A DNA stretch of 34,745 nucleotides, from contig CAKSAM010000027.1 of NCBI GenBank assembly GCA_934436245.1, forward strand, positions 1 to 34,745, written 5' to 3'. The stretch is from an uncultured Acetatifactor sp. (lineage in GTDB: Bacteria > Bacillota > Clostridia > Lachnospirales > Lachnospiraceae). The translations under genes and the position numbers were made by a program. The notes under the pieces are model-generated. The model was given only the letters and a program-made list of their open reading frames with translations, ran no database searches and was not told where the DNA came from. This document shows, in pieces, positions 7,761 to 16,697 of this stretch (its first letter is position 1; every line of letters begins with the position of its first letter).

Positions 7761-8243
7761 TTGATAAAACAGTTGTTTCTCATAGTAACAGGGGCAAGCT
7801 ACGGTCTGCTTTCAGCAGCAGGCGTATTTACAGTTCTGGTGGCAGTAGGGTTGATTCCGAGATTTGCAGGCAAGACCCATACTTCGCATTATATATTGCT
7901 GTATGAAGAGATGGTTATCTTTGGAACATTGGCAGGATGTTTTGTCACGGTTTTCCCGGAATACTGTCAGTGGGGGAGTTTCCTGCGGAATAATTACCCG
8001 GGGAAAACAGTACTATGGACAACGCTGGGGAATGCAGCACAGGCGGTGTTCGGCCTGTTTTCGGGAATGTTTATCGGATGTCTGGCGCTGGCAATTGCAG
8101 AGATGCTGGACAGTATTCCTATCTTTTCCAGAAGAATTTCGTTCCGGCATGGACTGGGCTTAGCAATTTCGTGCATGGCAGCCGGTAAATTATGTGGATC
8201 GCTGCTTTATTTTGCAACAGAATTCCACAGGACGGCACAATAA
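7761..8243 (+). CDS. spoVAB: Stage V sporulation protein AB
   Basis: SpoVAB is an integral membrane component of the SpoVA system, which moves dipicolinic acid into and out of the spore. The product is highly hydrophobic with about four membrane segments. Family features are visible: VLVAVGLIPRFAGKTHTSHYILLYEEMVIFGTLAG and the C-terminal LAIAEMLDSIPIFSRRI. I chose TTG 7761 (160 residues) over ATG 7740 (167 residues). GGGAAGGGAGAGG at 7742-7754 is an excellent ribosome site for the TTG, and the sigma-G-like promoter would start transcription at about 7741. spoVAA follows 89 bp downstream, the reverse of the usual AA-AB order. spoVAC, AD and AE are not in the window. Confidence 0.88.
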   Translation: MIKQLFLIVTGASYGLLSAAGVFTVLVAVGLIPRFAGKTHTSHYILLYEEMVIFGTLAGCFVTVFPEYCQWGSFLRNNYPGKTVLWTTLGNAAQAVFGLFSGMFIGCLALAIAEMLDSIPIFSRRISFRHGLGLAISCMAAGKLCGSLLYFATEFHRTAQ

Positions 8244-8332
8244 ATGCAAATGATCGCATCAGAAGAAAACGTGAACCGGATGAAAAACTTTGACTGACCT
8301 TTAAAGGCAAATAACTCTGTAGAAGGTGAACG

Positions 8333-8959
8333 ATGAAGCAGATAAGGGTGTATTTAAAATGTGACAGAAGTGCGGAAGTACAGGCACAGGATGTGTTTCT
8401 GAAGGATGTGGCGGAAATACGCTGCCAGGATCCGGTGATCCAGTCAAAATTAAAGGCAATTAAGGTACATCATTTTCCGCAGAACGGTGTGAAACGCTGT
8501 GTCATCAGCTGTCTGAAACTGGTGAGTCTGATGGAAGAGGTGTGTACGGACATAGATGTGGAGGTGGTGGGTGAGACAGATGTGTTGGTGGAATGGGTCA
8601 TCGTGAAACGGCACAAAGGTTGGCAGCAGTGGATCAGGGCGGCGTTTGTGAGCCTGATCAGCTTTTTTGGCACAGCCTATACTATTATGGCTTACCACAA
8701 TGATGTTGGCATCAATGATGTGTTCACAGAAGTCTATCAAATGATCATGGGAGCGGAGCCTGGTGGGTTAAACACCCTGGAAGTGGCATATTCCCTGGGG
8801 CTTGCGGGTGGAATCATTGTATTCTTTAATCATATCGGCGGCAGGCGCCTGACCAAAGACCCCACTCCTGTAGAAGTTTCCATCAAGAATTACGAGACGG
8901 ATGTGGATAAAACACTGATCGAACAGGCAGGACGGGAAGGAAAGGAGATAGAGAGTTAG
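8333..8959 (+). CDS. spoVAA: Stage V sporulation protein AA
   Basis: SpoVAA is the other small membrane partner of SpoVAB in spore dipicolinate handling. The 208 residues match the family length. There is an N-terminal soluble domain (about 1-95), a first membrane helix near 104-122, the conserved segment AYHNDVGINDVFTEVYQMIMG, a second helix (EVAYSLGLAGGIIVFFNHI), and then GGRRLTKDPTPVEVSIKNYE, very like the B. subtilis ending KRLNEEPSPLEVEMFNYQ. AAGGTG lies upstream of the ATG. It is transcribed after spoVAB, presumably in the same forespore unit. The convergent gene downstream ends 18 bp away. Confidence 0.9.
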   Translation: MKQIRVYLKCDRSAEVQAQDVFLKDVAEIRCQDPVIQSKLKAIKVHHFPQNGVKRCVISCLKLVSLMEEVCTDIDVEVVGETDVLVEWVIVKRHKGWQQWIRAAFVSLISFFGTAYTIMAYHNDVGINDVFTEVYQMIMGAEPGGLNTLEVAYSLGLAGGIIVFFNHIGGRRLTKDPTPVEVSIKNYETDVDKTLIEQAGREGKEIES

Positions 8960-8976
8960 TGAAACATCCCCAACGT

Positions 8977-9738
8977 CTATTTACTTAGTAAATACTCCGC
9001 CAGATCTACAGCAGTCTGCGCATGCTCAGCATTGGCATAGATACCCATGACGATGCCGTCTCCACGGAAATAGTAGTAGTCGGTCAGGTCTTTGCAGCCT
9101 GTCAGGCAGATACCTACCGGTACGGGATCCTGCATCTTCTCCGGATGGAGAGGATCGGGATAGTCTGGGGTGTAATCACTGTTCATATCATCATTGGCTG
9201 CTTCAATAGCCAGTACAACTTCCCTGTCTACATAATAAAAATATGGTTCCAGTGCTTCCTGCTGTTCTTCGGTGAGAATATCCCGAAGGTCATAGAACAT
9301 ACTGCTGTTGGCATATTTTTGGAACGAAGTATAGTCTGTGATCATGCAGTCCAGCTCATTGGCTGCCACATACACCATCAGTTTCTGGGAAGAAGTGACG
9401 GTTGTTTCATCCATGCTGTCTTCCACGATACGGATAGAAGTATCGAAAGTAACATCGTTGGTGTTCAGATCAATGCCTTCTTTTTGGGCGAAGTCTGTCA
9501 CAAATTCCGGCTGCTCAGAAGTCATCTGATCCAGAAGACTGGCGTTAAGCATCACGGCATAAAAAGCTGGATCCTTCCGGTCTCTCAGCTGCTGTACAAA
9601 ACTGACGATCATGATGATCACCACAAGGGCAATGATGACATGCCATTTATAATAATACCAGAAATATTGAAGTTTTTCTTTCGGCGTACCGTGTTTTAAT
9701 GCATCTCGTTCTTCTTTGAATTCATCCATCACTGCCAT
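8977..9738 (-). CDS. Membrane-anchored protein of unknown function
   Basis: From ATG at 9738 the product has 253 residues: a charged cytoplasmic start (MAVMDEFKEERDALKHGTPKEK), an aromatic-rich lead-in (LQYFWYYYKWH), one membrane helix (about 33-52), and a roughly 200-residue acidic domain that should lie outside the membrane. The N-terminal pattern is one I associate with Lachnospiraceae uncharacterised proteins, but I cannot name the family. The segment NELDCMITDYTSFQKYAN resembles the shape of solute-binding or reductase-like folds only vaguely, so no function is claimed. AAAGGCGG lies eight bases upstream of ATG 9738; the longer frame from 9789 lacks such a site. A strong promoter lies upstream at 9812-9840. 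Confidence 0.8.
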   Translation of the reverse strand: MAVMDEFKEERDALKHGTPKEKLQYFWYYYKWHVIIALVVIIMIVSFVQQLRDRKDPAFYAVMLNASLLDQMTSEQPEFVTDFAQKEGIDLNTNDVTFDTSIRIVEDSMDETTVTSSQKLMVYVAANELDCMITDYTSFQKYANSSMFYDLRDILTEEQQEALEPYFYYVDREVVLAIEAANDDMNSDYTPDYPDPLHPEKMQDPVPVGICLTGCKDLTDYYYFRGDGIVMGIYANAEHAQTAVDLAEYLLSK

Positions 9739-9811
9739 GGGAAGATCCGCCTTTCTGTTATGGAGATTCGGCAGACCGCCGCACTCCACATGAGTTTTTT
9801 ATATCGTATTT

Positions 9812-9840
9812 ATGATAAAGGTTCCCTATCCGAAAGTCAA
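9812..9840 (-). promoter_or_regulatory. Sigma-A promoter of the minus-strand membrane protein
   Basis: On the minus strand TTGACT (9835-9840) and TATCAT (9812-9817) are exactly 17 bp apart, about 75 bp upstream of ATG 9738. Confidence 0.75.
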
Positions 9841-9891
9841 TGAACGAAGTGTGAGGGGAATCTAAAAAAACAATTAAATCGGTGGGAAAAT

Positions 9892-9951
9892 CCGGGCATG
9901 CCTTGAAAGTTTCGAGCAGATGATATATCATATATAACAAAAGGTGCCCGG
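9892..9951. repeat. Nested inverted repeats between divergent genes
   Basis: CCGGGCA (9892-9898) and TGCCCGG (9945-9951) are perfect complements 46 bp apart. Near their centre sits the perfect 12-bp palindrome ATGATATATCAT (9920-9931). There is no T run. It could be a regulator site or a folded element; function unknown. Confidence 0.55.
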
Positions 9952-9967
9952 CTCCGTGTAGAGTTCT

Positions 9968-9996
9968 TTTCACGAAAGGGAAATAAACTGTACTAT
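9968..9996 (+). promoter_or_regulatory. Possible promoter of the DUF6106-type gene
   Basis: TTTCAC and TACTAT are 17 bp apart, about 30 bp upstream of ATG 10027. The -35 is a poor match. Confidence 0.35.
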
Positions 9997-10026
9997 AAAA
10001 TATGCGAAGAGAAAAGGAAACGAAAA

Positions 10027-10521
10027 ATGAGTGAGTCTTACGTAGAATGTCTGGTAAAAGCAAAACAGCCCACATGGGCAAAGGTTTTAAAGTTTTTATT
10101 GATTACGCTGACAGTTTTAAGCTGTCTGGTAATGTTTGTATTTGTTATTTTTCTGCCGGTGGCACTTGTGGCAGGTGTGGGAGCGTATTTTCTGAACATG
10201 TACACCGATCTGGAGTATGAATATCTTTACCTGGACAAAGAGTTGTCCGTGGATAAGATCATGGCAAAGAGCAAGAGAAAACGGATAGCTACTTACAGCA
10301 TTGACCGTATGGAAGTGTTTGCACCGGTATTTTCCTATCATCTGGACAACTTTAAGAATCGTCAGGTAAAGGAAAAAGATTACAGCATCGGTGAGGTGTT
10401 GCAGCCGGACGGACGTTATGCCATGTATTATGAAGGCGGCGAGAAGATCATTTTAAGCCCCAATGAAGAGTTGGTGAAGGTGCTTAAGAACGTGGCACCC
10501 CGTAAAGTGTTCAACGAATAA
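10027..10521 (+). CDS. Small membrane protein, DUF6106-like
   Basis: This is a 164-residue protein with a short N-terminal stretch (MSESYVECLVKAKQP), two closely spaced membrane helices (about 22-58, LLITLTVLSCLVMFVFVIFLPVAL and VAGVGAYFL) and a cytoplasmic C-terminal domain of about 100 residues. That domain begins TDLEYEYLYLDKELSVDKIMAKSKRKR. From memory this layout matches the uncharacterised clostridial family DUF6106; I could not check it. The helix-strand pattern after the membrane hairpin, with YEYLYLDKELSVD, suggests a PH-like or bacterial-PH fold, which is inference. AAAAGGAAACG is the ribosome site. It is monocistronic, with a terminator right behind it. Confidence 0.82.
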   Translation: MSESYVECLVKAKQPTWAKVLKFLLITLTVLSCLVMFVFVIFLPVALVAGVGAYFLNMYTDLEYEYLYLDKELSVDKIMAKSKRKRIATYSIDRMEVFAPVFSYHLDNFKNRQVKEKDYSIGEVLQPDGRYAMYYEGGEKIILSPNEELVKVLKNVAPRKVFNE

Positions 10522-10544
10522 AGTGAATTAAGAGGAAAGACAGG

Positions 10545-10575
10545 CCCGGTGTACATGGTATGCCGGGTTTGTTTT
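10545..10575 (+). terminator. Rho-independent terminator
   Basis: CCCGG (10545-10549) pairs with CCGGG (10563-10567), with an inner TAC/GTA pairing, followed by TTTGTTTT. It lies 24 bp after the stop of the DUF6106-like gene. Confidence 0.8.
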
Positions 10576-10618
10576 ATGGCTGCAAGCTGCATAGCTGAAA
10601 TCTATGAGCGGAGTTTTG

Positions 10619-10658
10619 GTAAAAAATATTGAGTAAAAAATATTGAGTAAAAAATATG
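10619..10658. repeat. 14-bp tandem repeat upstream of the guaB promoter
   Basis: The unit GTAAAAAATATTGA occurs twice exactly (10619-10632, 10633-10646) and a third time with a one-base change near its end. It is A/T-rich and ends 10 bp before the guaB -35 box, where it could act as an UP element. Confidence 0.85.
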
Positions 10659-10668
10659 AGATATCCGG

Positions 10669-10697
10669 TTGACAGTCCTAATAAACTCTGCTAAACT
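10669..10697 (+). promoter_or_regulatory. Sigma-A promoter of guaB
   Basis: A perfect TTGACA (10669-10674), 17-bp spacer and TAAACT (10692-10697). The predicted start is near 10704, giving a leader of about 98 nt. Confidence 0.85.
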
Positions 10698-10705
10698 CAT
10701 GGAAA

Positions 10706-12259
<1,554 letters not shown>

Positions 12260-12310
12260 GCTGTAAAGAAATATAGTAAAGAAATAGATTTGAAAAAAAC
12301 TATTGTCAGT

Positions 12311-12355
12311 AGAAGACTTCTATGCTAAGCTGAATGCAAAGCATAGAAGTTTTCT
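12311..12355 (+). terminator. Long hairpin terminator after guaB
   Basis: AGAAGACTTCTATGCT pairs with AGCATAGAAGTTTTCT over 16 bp with one G-U pair and a 13-nt loop. The T-rich tract forms the 3' arm of the stem rather than following it. It lies about 50 bp after the guaB stop. Confidence 0.75.
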
Positions 12356-12510
12356 ATTTCTACAGATGTCTTATGAAGTTCTGAATAGCGAGTCGGAAAG
12401 TCCATGCTTTTATTCCAATTTACAACATTCTAAAATAACAGCGGATTTCTGACCGTGGTGATTCAGTACTTTGTGTGGTGCACAGGTATGTCTGTTTTTG
12501 CTACTATAAT

Positions 12511-12661
12511 TTGCAATTGTTCAGAGCCAAGCAAAATTTCATAAATCAGACGTGAAATGCTTGCATTTCTAAGGATGATTTTGAAATTTTATTTGGCGGA
12601 TACGCCACACCGACGAAATGCGAAGCATTTTGGAGGTTGGCTCTGGACAGTTACTGCAATT
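12511..12661. repeat. Structured inverted-repeat element (about 150 bp)
   Basis: The ends are inverted: CAGAGCCAA (12522-12530) and TTGGCTCTG (12637-12645), with the similarity extending outward (TTGCAATTGTT on the left; the complement of ACAGTTACTGCAA on the right). Inside are a hairpin AAAATTTC/GAAATTTT, a nested GAAATGC-tt-GCATTTC, GGCG-gata-CGCC and AAATGC-gaa-GCATTT. No coding frame was seen. The preceding part of this gap (12356-12510) holds only a single repeat arm TTCTGAATAG at 12379. It looks like a MITE-like or REP-like element with no transposase. Confidence 0.75.
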
Positions 12662-12717
12662 TCATAAACATGGAATGTCCGATCTCTGCTGTTATAACAA
12701 GCACAGGAAGGAGTTCT

Positions 12718-13752
12718 ATGGGAGAAATTGATGTAGTGATTTGTGAGTACATAGCTGACAACGAACGGATTGCGGATCTGTTCAACGGATTATATTTTCA
12801 GGGGGAAATGAAAATCCGAGCTGAGAATATTGAGGATTATGAAGAAAAATATCCTGTAAGATACCCATCCAAAGGGAAAAGTTCGAAACGTAATGGAAAG
12901 GTGCGGTATCGGGATATTGTGAAAAAATTAAAGAATGGAGGTAGTTTAAGGATACTGGCCATGGAGAACCAGAGTCGGGTGGATTATACCATGCCGTTTC
13001 GATGTATGGAATATGACACTCTGGAATACCGCAGGCAGATTGACCGCAGGATCAGGGACAATGAGAAGGCTTCACAGTGGAGCAACGATGCGGAATTTCT
13101 TTGCGGAGTGCGGAAAACGGATCGTTTTGCACCGGTCTATACGATCTGTCTCTACCATGGAAAGGAAGCATGGGACGGTCCGAGGTCACTTAAGGATATG
13201 ATGGATTTTGGCTTGGATCCGGATCAGATGAGCCATTATTTTACGGATTATCCGATGAAACTGTATTGTGTGAACGAGGAGCAGGATTTCAGCTGCTTTC
13301 ATACCGAACTGCGGCAGTTTTTTACAATGATCAGCTGTCAGAAAGATTGGAAACGCCTGCGCAGCCTGGTGGAATCCGAGGATTATCGGAATATATCCTC
13401 GGATACAGCAGAGGCAATCGCAGTGGTATTGGGATGGTCAGATCCGAAAGAGATCCAGATGAAATATAAAGAGAAGGGAAAAGGTGTAAATATGTGTAAA
13501 GCATTGGAAGATCTGCTGACAGTTGAACGGGAAAAAGGAGAAAAGCAGGGCATTGAGCAGGGCATCGAACAGGGCATTGAACAGGGCATTGAACAAGGCA
13601 TTGAAGAAGGAAGAGCCAGGGAAAGAAGTTTTCTGCTGACATTGATTCCGAAAATGACGGCCGGAGGAGATGGAGATAAGATAGTACAGCTGGAGAATCC
13701 CAAAGTACTGGAAGCAATGCAGAAGAAATATGGAGTACAGCCGGTTGACTGA
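12718..13752 (+). CDS. Rpn-family PD-(D/E)XK nuclease / putative transposase-like protein
   Basis: The Rpn family (recombination-promoting nucleases, formerly PDDEXK transposase-like) encodes DNA endonucleases related to YhgA. The 344-residue product starts at ATG 12718 behind AGGAAGGAG; the longer frame from 12637 runs through the repeat element and is spurious. The conserved nuclease core is recognisable in LAMENQSRVDYTMPFRCMEYD, with E83 and Q85 as the ExQ-type catalytic pair. A conserved C-terminal region begins at MCKALEDLL (internal ATG 13492) and contains five GIEQ-type repeats. These proteins are typically present in variable multiple copies. It has no linked partner gene here, and the upstream inverted repeat element abuts it. 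Confidence 0.85.
   Translation: MGEIDVVICEYIADNERIADLFNGLYFQGEMKIRAENIEDYEEKYPVRYPSKGKSSKRNGKVRYRDIVKKLKNGGSLRILAMENQSRVDYTMPFRCMEYDTLEYRRQIDRRIRDNEKASQWSNDAEFLCGVRKTDRFAPVYTICLYHGKEAWDGPRSLKDMMDFGLDPDQMSHYFTDYPMKLYCVNEEQDFSCFHTELRQFFTMISCQKDWKRLRSLVESEDYRNISSDTAEAIAVVLGWSDPKEIQMKYKEKGKGVNMCKALEDLLTVEREKGEKQGIEQGIEQGIEQGIEQGIEEGRARERSFLLTLIPKMTAGGDGDKIVQLENPKVLEAMQKKYGVQPVD
13492..13752 (+). other. Possible internal ORF in the Rpn gene (RpnS-like, 86 aa)
   Basis: ATG 13492 is in frame with the nuclease gene and is preceded by AAGGGAAAAGG with a 7-base spacer, a better than random ribosome site. It would yield the 86-residue C-terminal domain starting MCKALEDLL and including the GIEQ repeats. 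In E. coli, rpn genes are known to carry such a gene-within-gene whose short product counteracts the long one. Whether that occurs here is inference. Confidence 0.35.
13549..13608 (+). repeat. 12-bp tandem repeat, five units, in the Rpn coding sequence
   Basis: Five consecutive 12-bp units of the form GGCATTGAACAG encode Gly-Ile-Glu-Gln four times and Gly-Ile-Glu-Glu once. Units 2-4 differ by single third-position changes. The length of 12 preserves frame, so copy number can change by slippage without breaking the protein. Confidence 0.95.
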
Positions 13753-13866
13753 TCGCAGGATCTTGGCCAATGAAAAGGTTTCCTCTGAATATTTGCAATA
13801 ATTGACACAAACTTTGAAATTTTTCAAGCAATTTAATGAACATGACAAAATATGTAAAATAATATC

Positions 13867-13896
13867 TTGTATGAATTTCCTGTGGCATGGTAGAAT
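13867..13896 (+). promoter_or_regulatory. Promoter of the GGDEF/EAL gene
   Basis: TTGTAT (13867-13872), 18-bp spacer, TAGAAT (13891-13896), about 70 bp upstream of the GTG start. An isolated TTGACA at 13803 has no matching -10. Confidence 0.5.
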
Positions 13897-13964
13897 ATAT
13901 TTGTTCGGGTGCCGAGGAAGGGCATATCCCCGAATATTATGAATAGAAGCAGGGGAGCAAAAAA

Positions 13965-16556
13965 GTGGCTGAAATTTCGTTTCGTGAGTTGATTGATCCA
14001 AAGCGGCTGCAGCATCTGCAGAACGAGTTTTGCAAAGTAACGGGGGTATCGGCTGTTTGTCTGGACAGTTACAACCAGCAGATTACGGAACCATATTTTG
14101 ACAAAAAGCGTACAAAACCGGATGGGGAAGATCCGATTAGCGTGGAGTATCGCAGAAAAGCAGCGCAGGCACTGGACAGAGTGCAGGCTGGATCGCTGGA
14201 AGAGCAGGTAGTGGAAGAACTGCCGGACGGCGGACATGTGGCGGCGGTAGCTGTCAGCGTCGAGAATCATACAATATTATATTGGCAGGTATATGATCTG
14301 AAAAAGACAGATACAATTTCTTTTTATCAGGTACTGGATCTGCTTAGGGATACCAGTGCGGATATTTACCGGGATCGCATTTCCTGCTTCAGTGCGGAAG
14401 CCGAAAGCAGGAGAAGCAGATATGCGGAAGAAGAAATGAGCCGCAATCTTCATACCATTGAGGCAACAACAGAAATCGTTCAGCTGTTGGACAGTGATGA
14501 CCAGATCGAACTTGCCATGAACAAATGGCTGAAAATTCTGTCAGAGCATATTGGGGTGGATGCAGCGGAAATTTTCCAGCTGCATTCCGGTACAGATACC
14601 ATGAATGTCGTCTGCGAATGGCTGGCGCCCGGACAGATATCTTCCTTCGACAAGACCAACGGCATTGCAGTAAATTCACTTCTGCAGGTGGAAAAACCGC
14701 TTGTAATTTCTGCAGACAATCAGGAAAATAGCGGATTTGTGGAACTGGAAGAGCTTGGAATGAAGGCTGTGATGATCTTCCCTGTCCTGAAACAGGGGAG
14801 CGGCAGCATGGTGCTGTCCCTGAACCATAGAACCAGGAGTCATGTCTGGAGTATGGCGGAAATCAAATTCACAGCAGATGCAGTGAAAATCCTGCAAAGT
14901 ATTCTGACCAGAAGAATCCAGAAAAACTCATTGGCCGGTTCTTATGCGGCACTGGAGGAAATCCTGGACAATGTGGGCTGCGCCATTTACGTAACGGATC
15001 AGAATACCGGGCGGATGCTTTTTGCCAATCAGATTTTAAAAAATACCTTTGCCAAGGAATTGATGGATCATAATTTCGATGCATTGCTGCAGTCCAGTGT
15101 CCGTAAAGACAGATCCAAAGCCATCAGCGTGGTATATCATGCGGAGAAGGAGACCTGGTACGATCTATTGTGCAAGGAGATTGCCTGGGTGGACGGTAAA
15201 AAGGCCAATCTGTATTCCCTGTATGACATTACAGATAAAAAACTGTATCAACGCAGGATTGAGCAGCAGGCTTACACAGATTTCCTTACAGGCCTGTATA
15301 ACCGTATGTGTTGTGAGAGAGATCTGGCAAGGCAGATCGATCAGGCGAAAAAAATGGATGGAAAGGGCGCACTGCTATATCTGGATCTGGATGATTTTAA
15401 GCATATCAATGACGGACTGGGACACCAGTACGGAGATGTGCTGTTAAAGTCCATTTCTCATGCATTAAAACGGATTAATGGAATTCAGAATACCTGCTAT
15501 CGTATGGGGGGCGATGAATTTGTCATTGTGATTCCACCCGACAGCTATTCCCGTTTTGAAAATATTCTGGAAGATATTAAAAAAATCTTCAGTAAACCAT
15601 GGTTTTTGAAAGATGCGGATTATTACTGTACCATGAGTATGGGCGTCGTTACCTTCCCTGATGCCGGGGACTCCGTGGCGGATCTGATCAAAAAAGCGGA
15701 TATTGCCATGTATGAGGCGAAAAAGACTGGTAAAAACCGGGTGGCAACCTATCGGGAGGGCATTGACTCCGTATCGGGACGCCGTCTGGACATGGAGAAG
15801 AATATGCGTGATGCTACGGTAGAAGGCTACCGCGAATTTGAGGTGTATTATCAGCCTATCATTAATATCCAGGGTGGAAAGGATGTTTGTGCCGGTGCCG
15901 AGGCACTGATCCGCTGGAACAGTGCAAAGCTGGGATTTATCTCACCGGCGGAATTTATTCCTCTGGCGGAGTATCTGGGGCTGATCAATCCCATTGGTAA
16001 TTATGTGCTGACAGAGGCCTGCACCCGCTGCAAACGCTGGAACGATTCCGGTTATCCGAATTATAAGGTAAATGTCAATCTCTCCGTGGTACAGCTCTTA
16101 CAGCCGGATATCGTGGAAACGGTGGAAAAGGCGCTTGCGGACACCGGGCTGTCCCCGAAGAATCTGACACTGGAAGTAACAGAAAGTCTTGCCATCAACG
16201 ATATGGAGCGTATGAAGGAGATACTGAACCGGATCAAGGCTCTGGGTGTCTCTCTGGCACTGGATGATTTTGGTACTGGTTACTCGTCCTTGAACCATAT
16301 CAGGGAGATCCCCATTGATGTCATCAAAGTGGATCAGAGCTTCGTCAAGGATCTGGCGGAGGATGCTTATTCCCAGTCCTTTATCAAGATGGTGGCGGAG
16401 CTTGCGGAGACCATCGGGGTCAGCGTCTGCGTGGAAGGAATCGAGACCCCGGAGCAGTTCAAGGTACTGCAGGGCATGAAGGTCAAATATATTCAGGGAT
16501 ATTATTTTGACCGCCCGATGGAAAGGCATGCTTTCGAAGCGAAATATGTGAAGTAA
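13965..16556 (+). CDS. Sensor diguanylate cyclase/phosphodiesterase (PocR-like, GAF, PAS, GGDEF, EAL)
   Basis: This 863-residue protein should make and/or degrade cyclic di-GMP. The order is: residues 1-115 a PocR-like ligand domain (ISFRELIDPKRLQHLQNEFCKVTG), a GAF-like domain near 165-315, a PAS-like domain near 325-425, GGDEF near 430-600 and EAL near 615-863. The cyclase motif is intact (RMGGDEF). The phosphodiesterase signatures are intact too: AEALIRW, VNVNLSVVQL, LEVTES, LDDFGTGYSSL, IKVDQSFV, VEGIETPEQF. The inhibitory RxxD site before GGDEF is absent (GIQN there). The start is GTG behind AGGGGAG. There is no membrane helix, so a cytoplasmic sensor is likely. The stop codon lies inside an inverted repeat. 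Confidence 0.94.
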   Translation: MAEISFRELIDPKRLQHLQNEFCKVTGVSAVCLDSYNQQITEPYFDKKRTKPDGEDPISVEYRRKAAQALDRVQAGSLEEQVVEELPDGGHVAAVAVSVENHTILYWQVYDLKKTDTISFYQVLDLLRDTSADIYRDRISCFSAEAESRRSRYAEEEMSRNLHTIEATTEIVQLLDSDDQIELAMNKWLKILSEHIGVDAAEIFQLHSGTDTMNVVCEWLAPGQISSFDKTNGIAVNSLLQVEKPLVISADNQENSGFVELEELGMKAVMIFPVLKQGSGSMVLSLNHRTRSHVWSMAEIKFTADAVKILQSILTRRIQKNSLAGSYAALEEILDNVGCAIYVTDQNTGRMLFANQILKNTFAKELMDHNFDALLQSSVRKDRSKAISVVYHAEKETWYDLLCKEIAWVDGKKANLYSLYDITDKKLYQRRIEQQAYTDFLTGLYNRMCCERDLARQIDQAKKMDGKGALLYLDLDDFKHINDGLGHQYGDVLLKSISHALKRINGIQNTCYRMGGDEFVIVIPPDSYSRFENILEDIKKIFSKPWFLKDADYYCTMSMGVVTFPDAGDSVADLIKKADIAMYEAKKTGKNRVATYREGIDSVSGRRLDMEKNMRDATVEGYREFEVYYQPIINIQGGKDVCAGAEALIRWNSAKLGFISPAEFIPLAEYLGLINPIGNYVLTEACTRCKRWNDSGYPNYKVNVNLSVVQLLQPDIVETVEKALADTGLSPKNLTLEVTESLAINDMERMKEILNRIKALGVSLALDDFGTGYSSLNHIREIPIDVIKVDQSFVKDLAEDAYSQSFIKMVAELAETIGVSVCVEGIETPEQFKVLQGMKVKYIQGYYFDRPMERHAFEAKYVK

Positions 16557-16636
16557 CAGTTCAGCCATAGAATAGCAAATGCGACGATCGGGTACTTGCA
16601 CACGCTTTTGTGAAGGCTTTGGGGCAGAACTGTTAC
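16553..16636. repeat. Inverted-repeat element containing the GGDEF/EAL stop codon
   Basis: GTAACAGTTC (16553-16562) and GAACTGTTAC (16627-16636) are perfect complements. After one mismatch the pairing continues (GCC/GGC), giving 13 of 14 pairs. The left arm contains the TAA stop of the upstream gene. The 60-nt interior has no long ORF. The ends resemble those of the repeats at 12511, 16816 and 17587. Confidence 0.8.
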
Positions 16637-16663
16637 GGAAGCAACAAAATCATCAAATCCCCC

Positions 16664-16693
16664 TTGCCAAAGTAAGGGGAATCATGCTACTAT
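16664..16693 (+). promoter_or_regulatory. Promoter of the ZTP riboswitch-purine unit
   Basis: TTGCCA (16664-16669), 18-bp spacer, TACTAT (16688-16693), placing transcription start just before the riboswitch. Confidence 0.55.
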
Positions 16694-16697
16694 AAAA

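Noticed and set aside
9022..9699. Plus-strand ORF of 225 codons across the minus-strand membrane protein
   Set aside because: The minus-strand gene has promoter, ribosome site and membrane-protein composition; the plus frame has none.
13802..13832. TTGACA upstream of the GGDEF/EAL gene as a promoter
   Set aside because: No acceptable -10 lies 16-18 bp downstream; the TTGTAT/TAGAAT pair at 13867 fits better.
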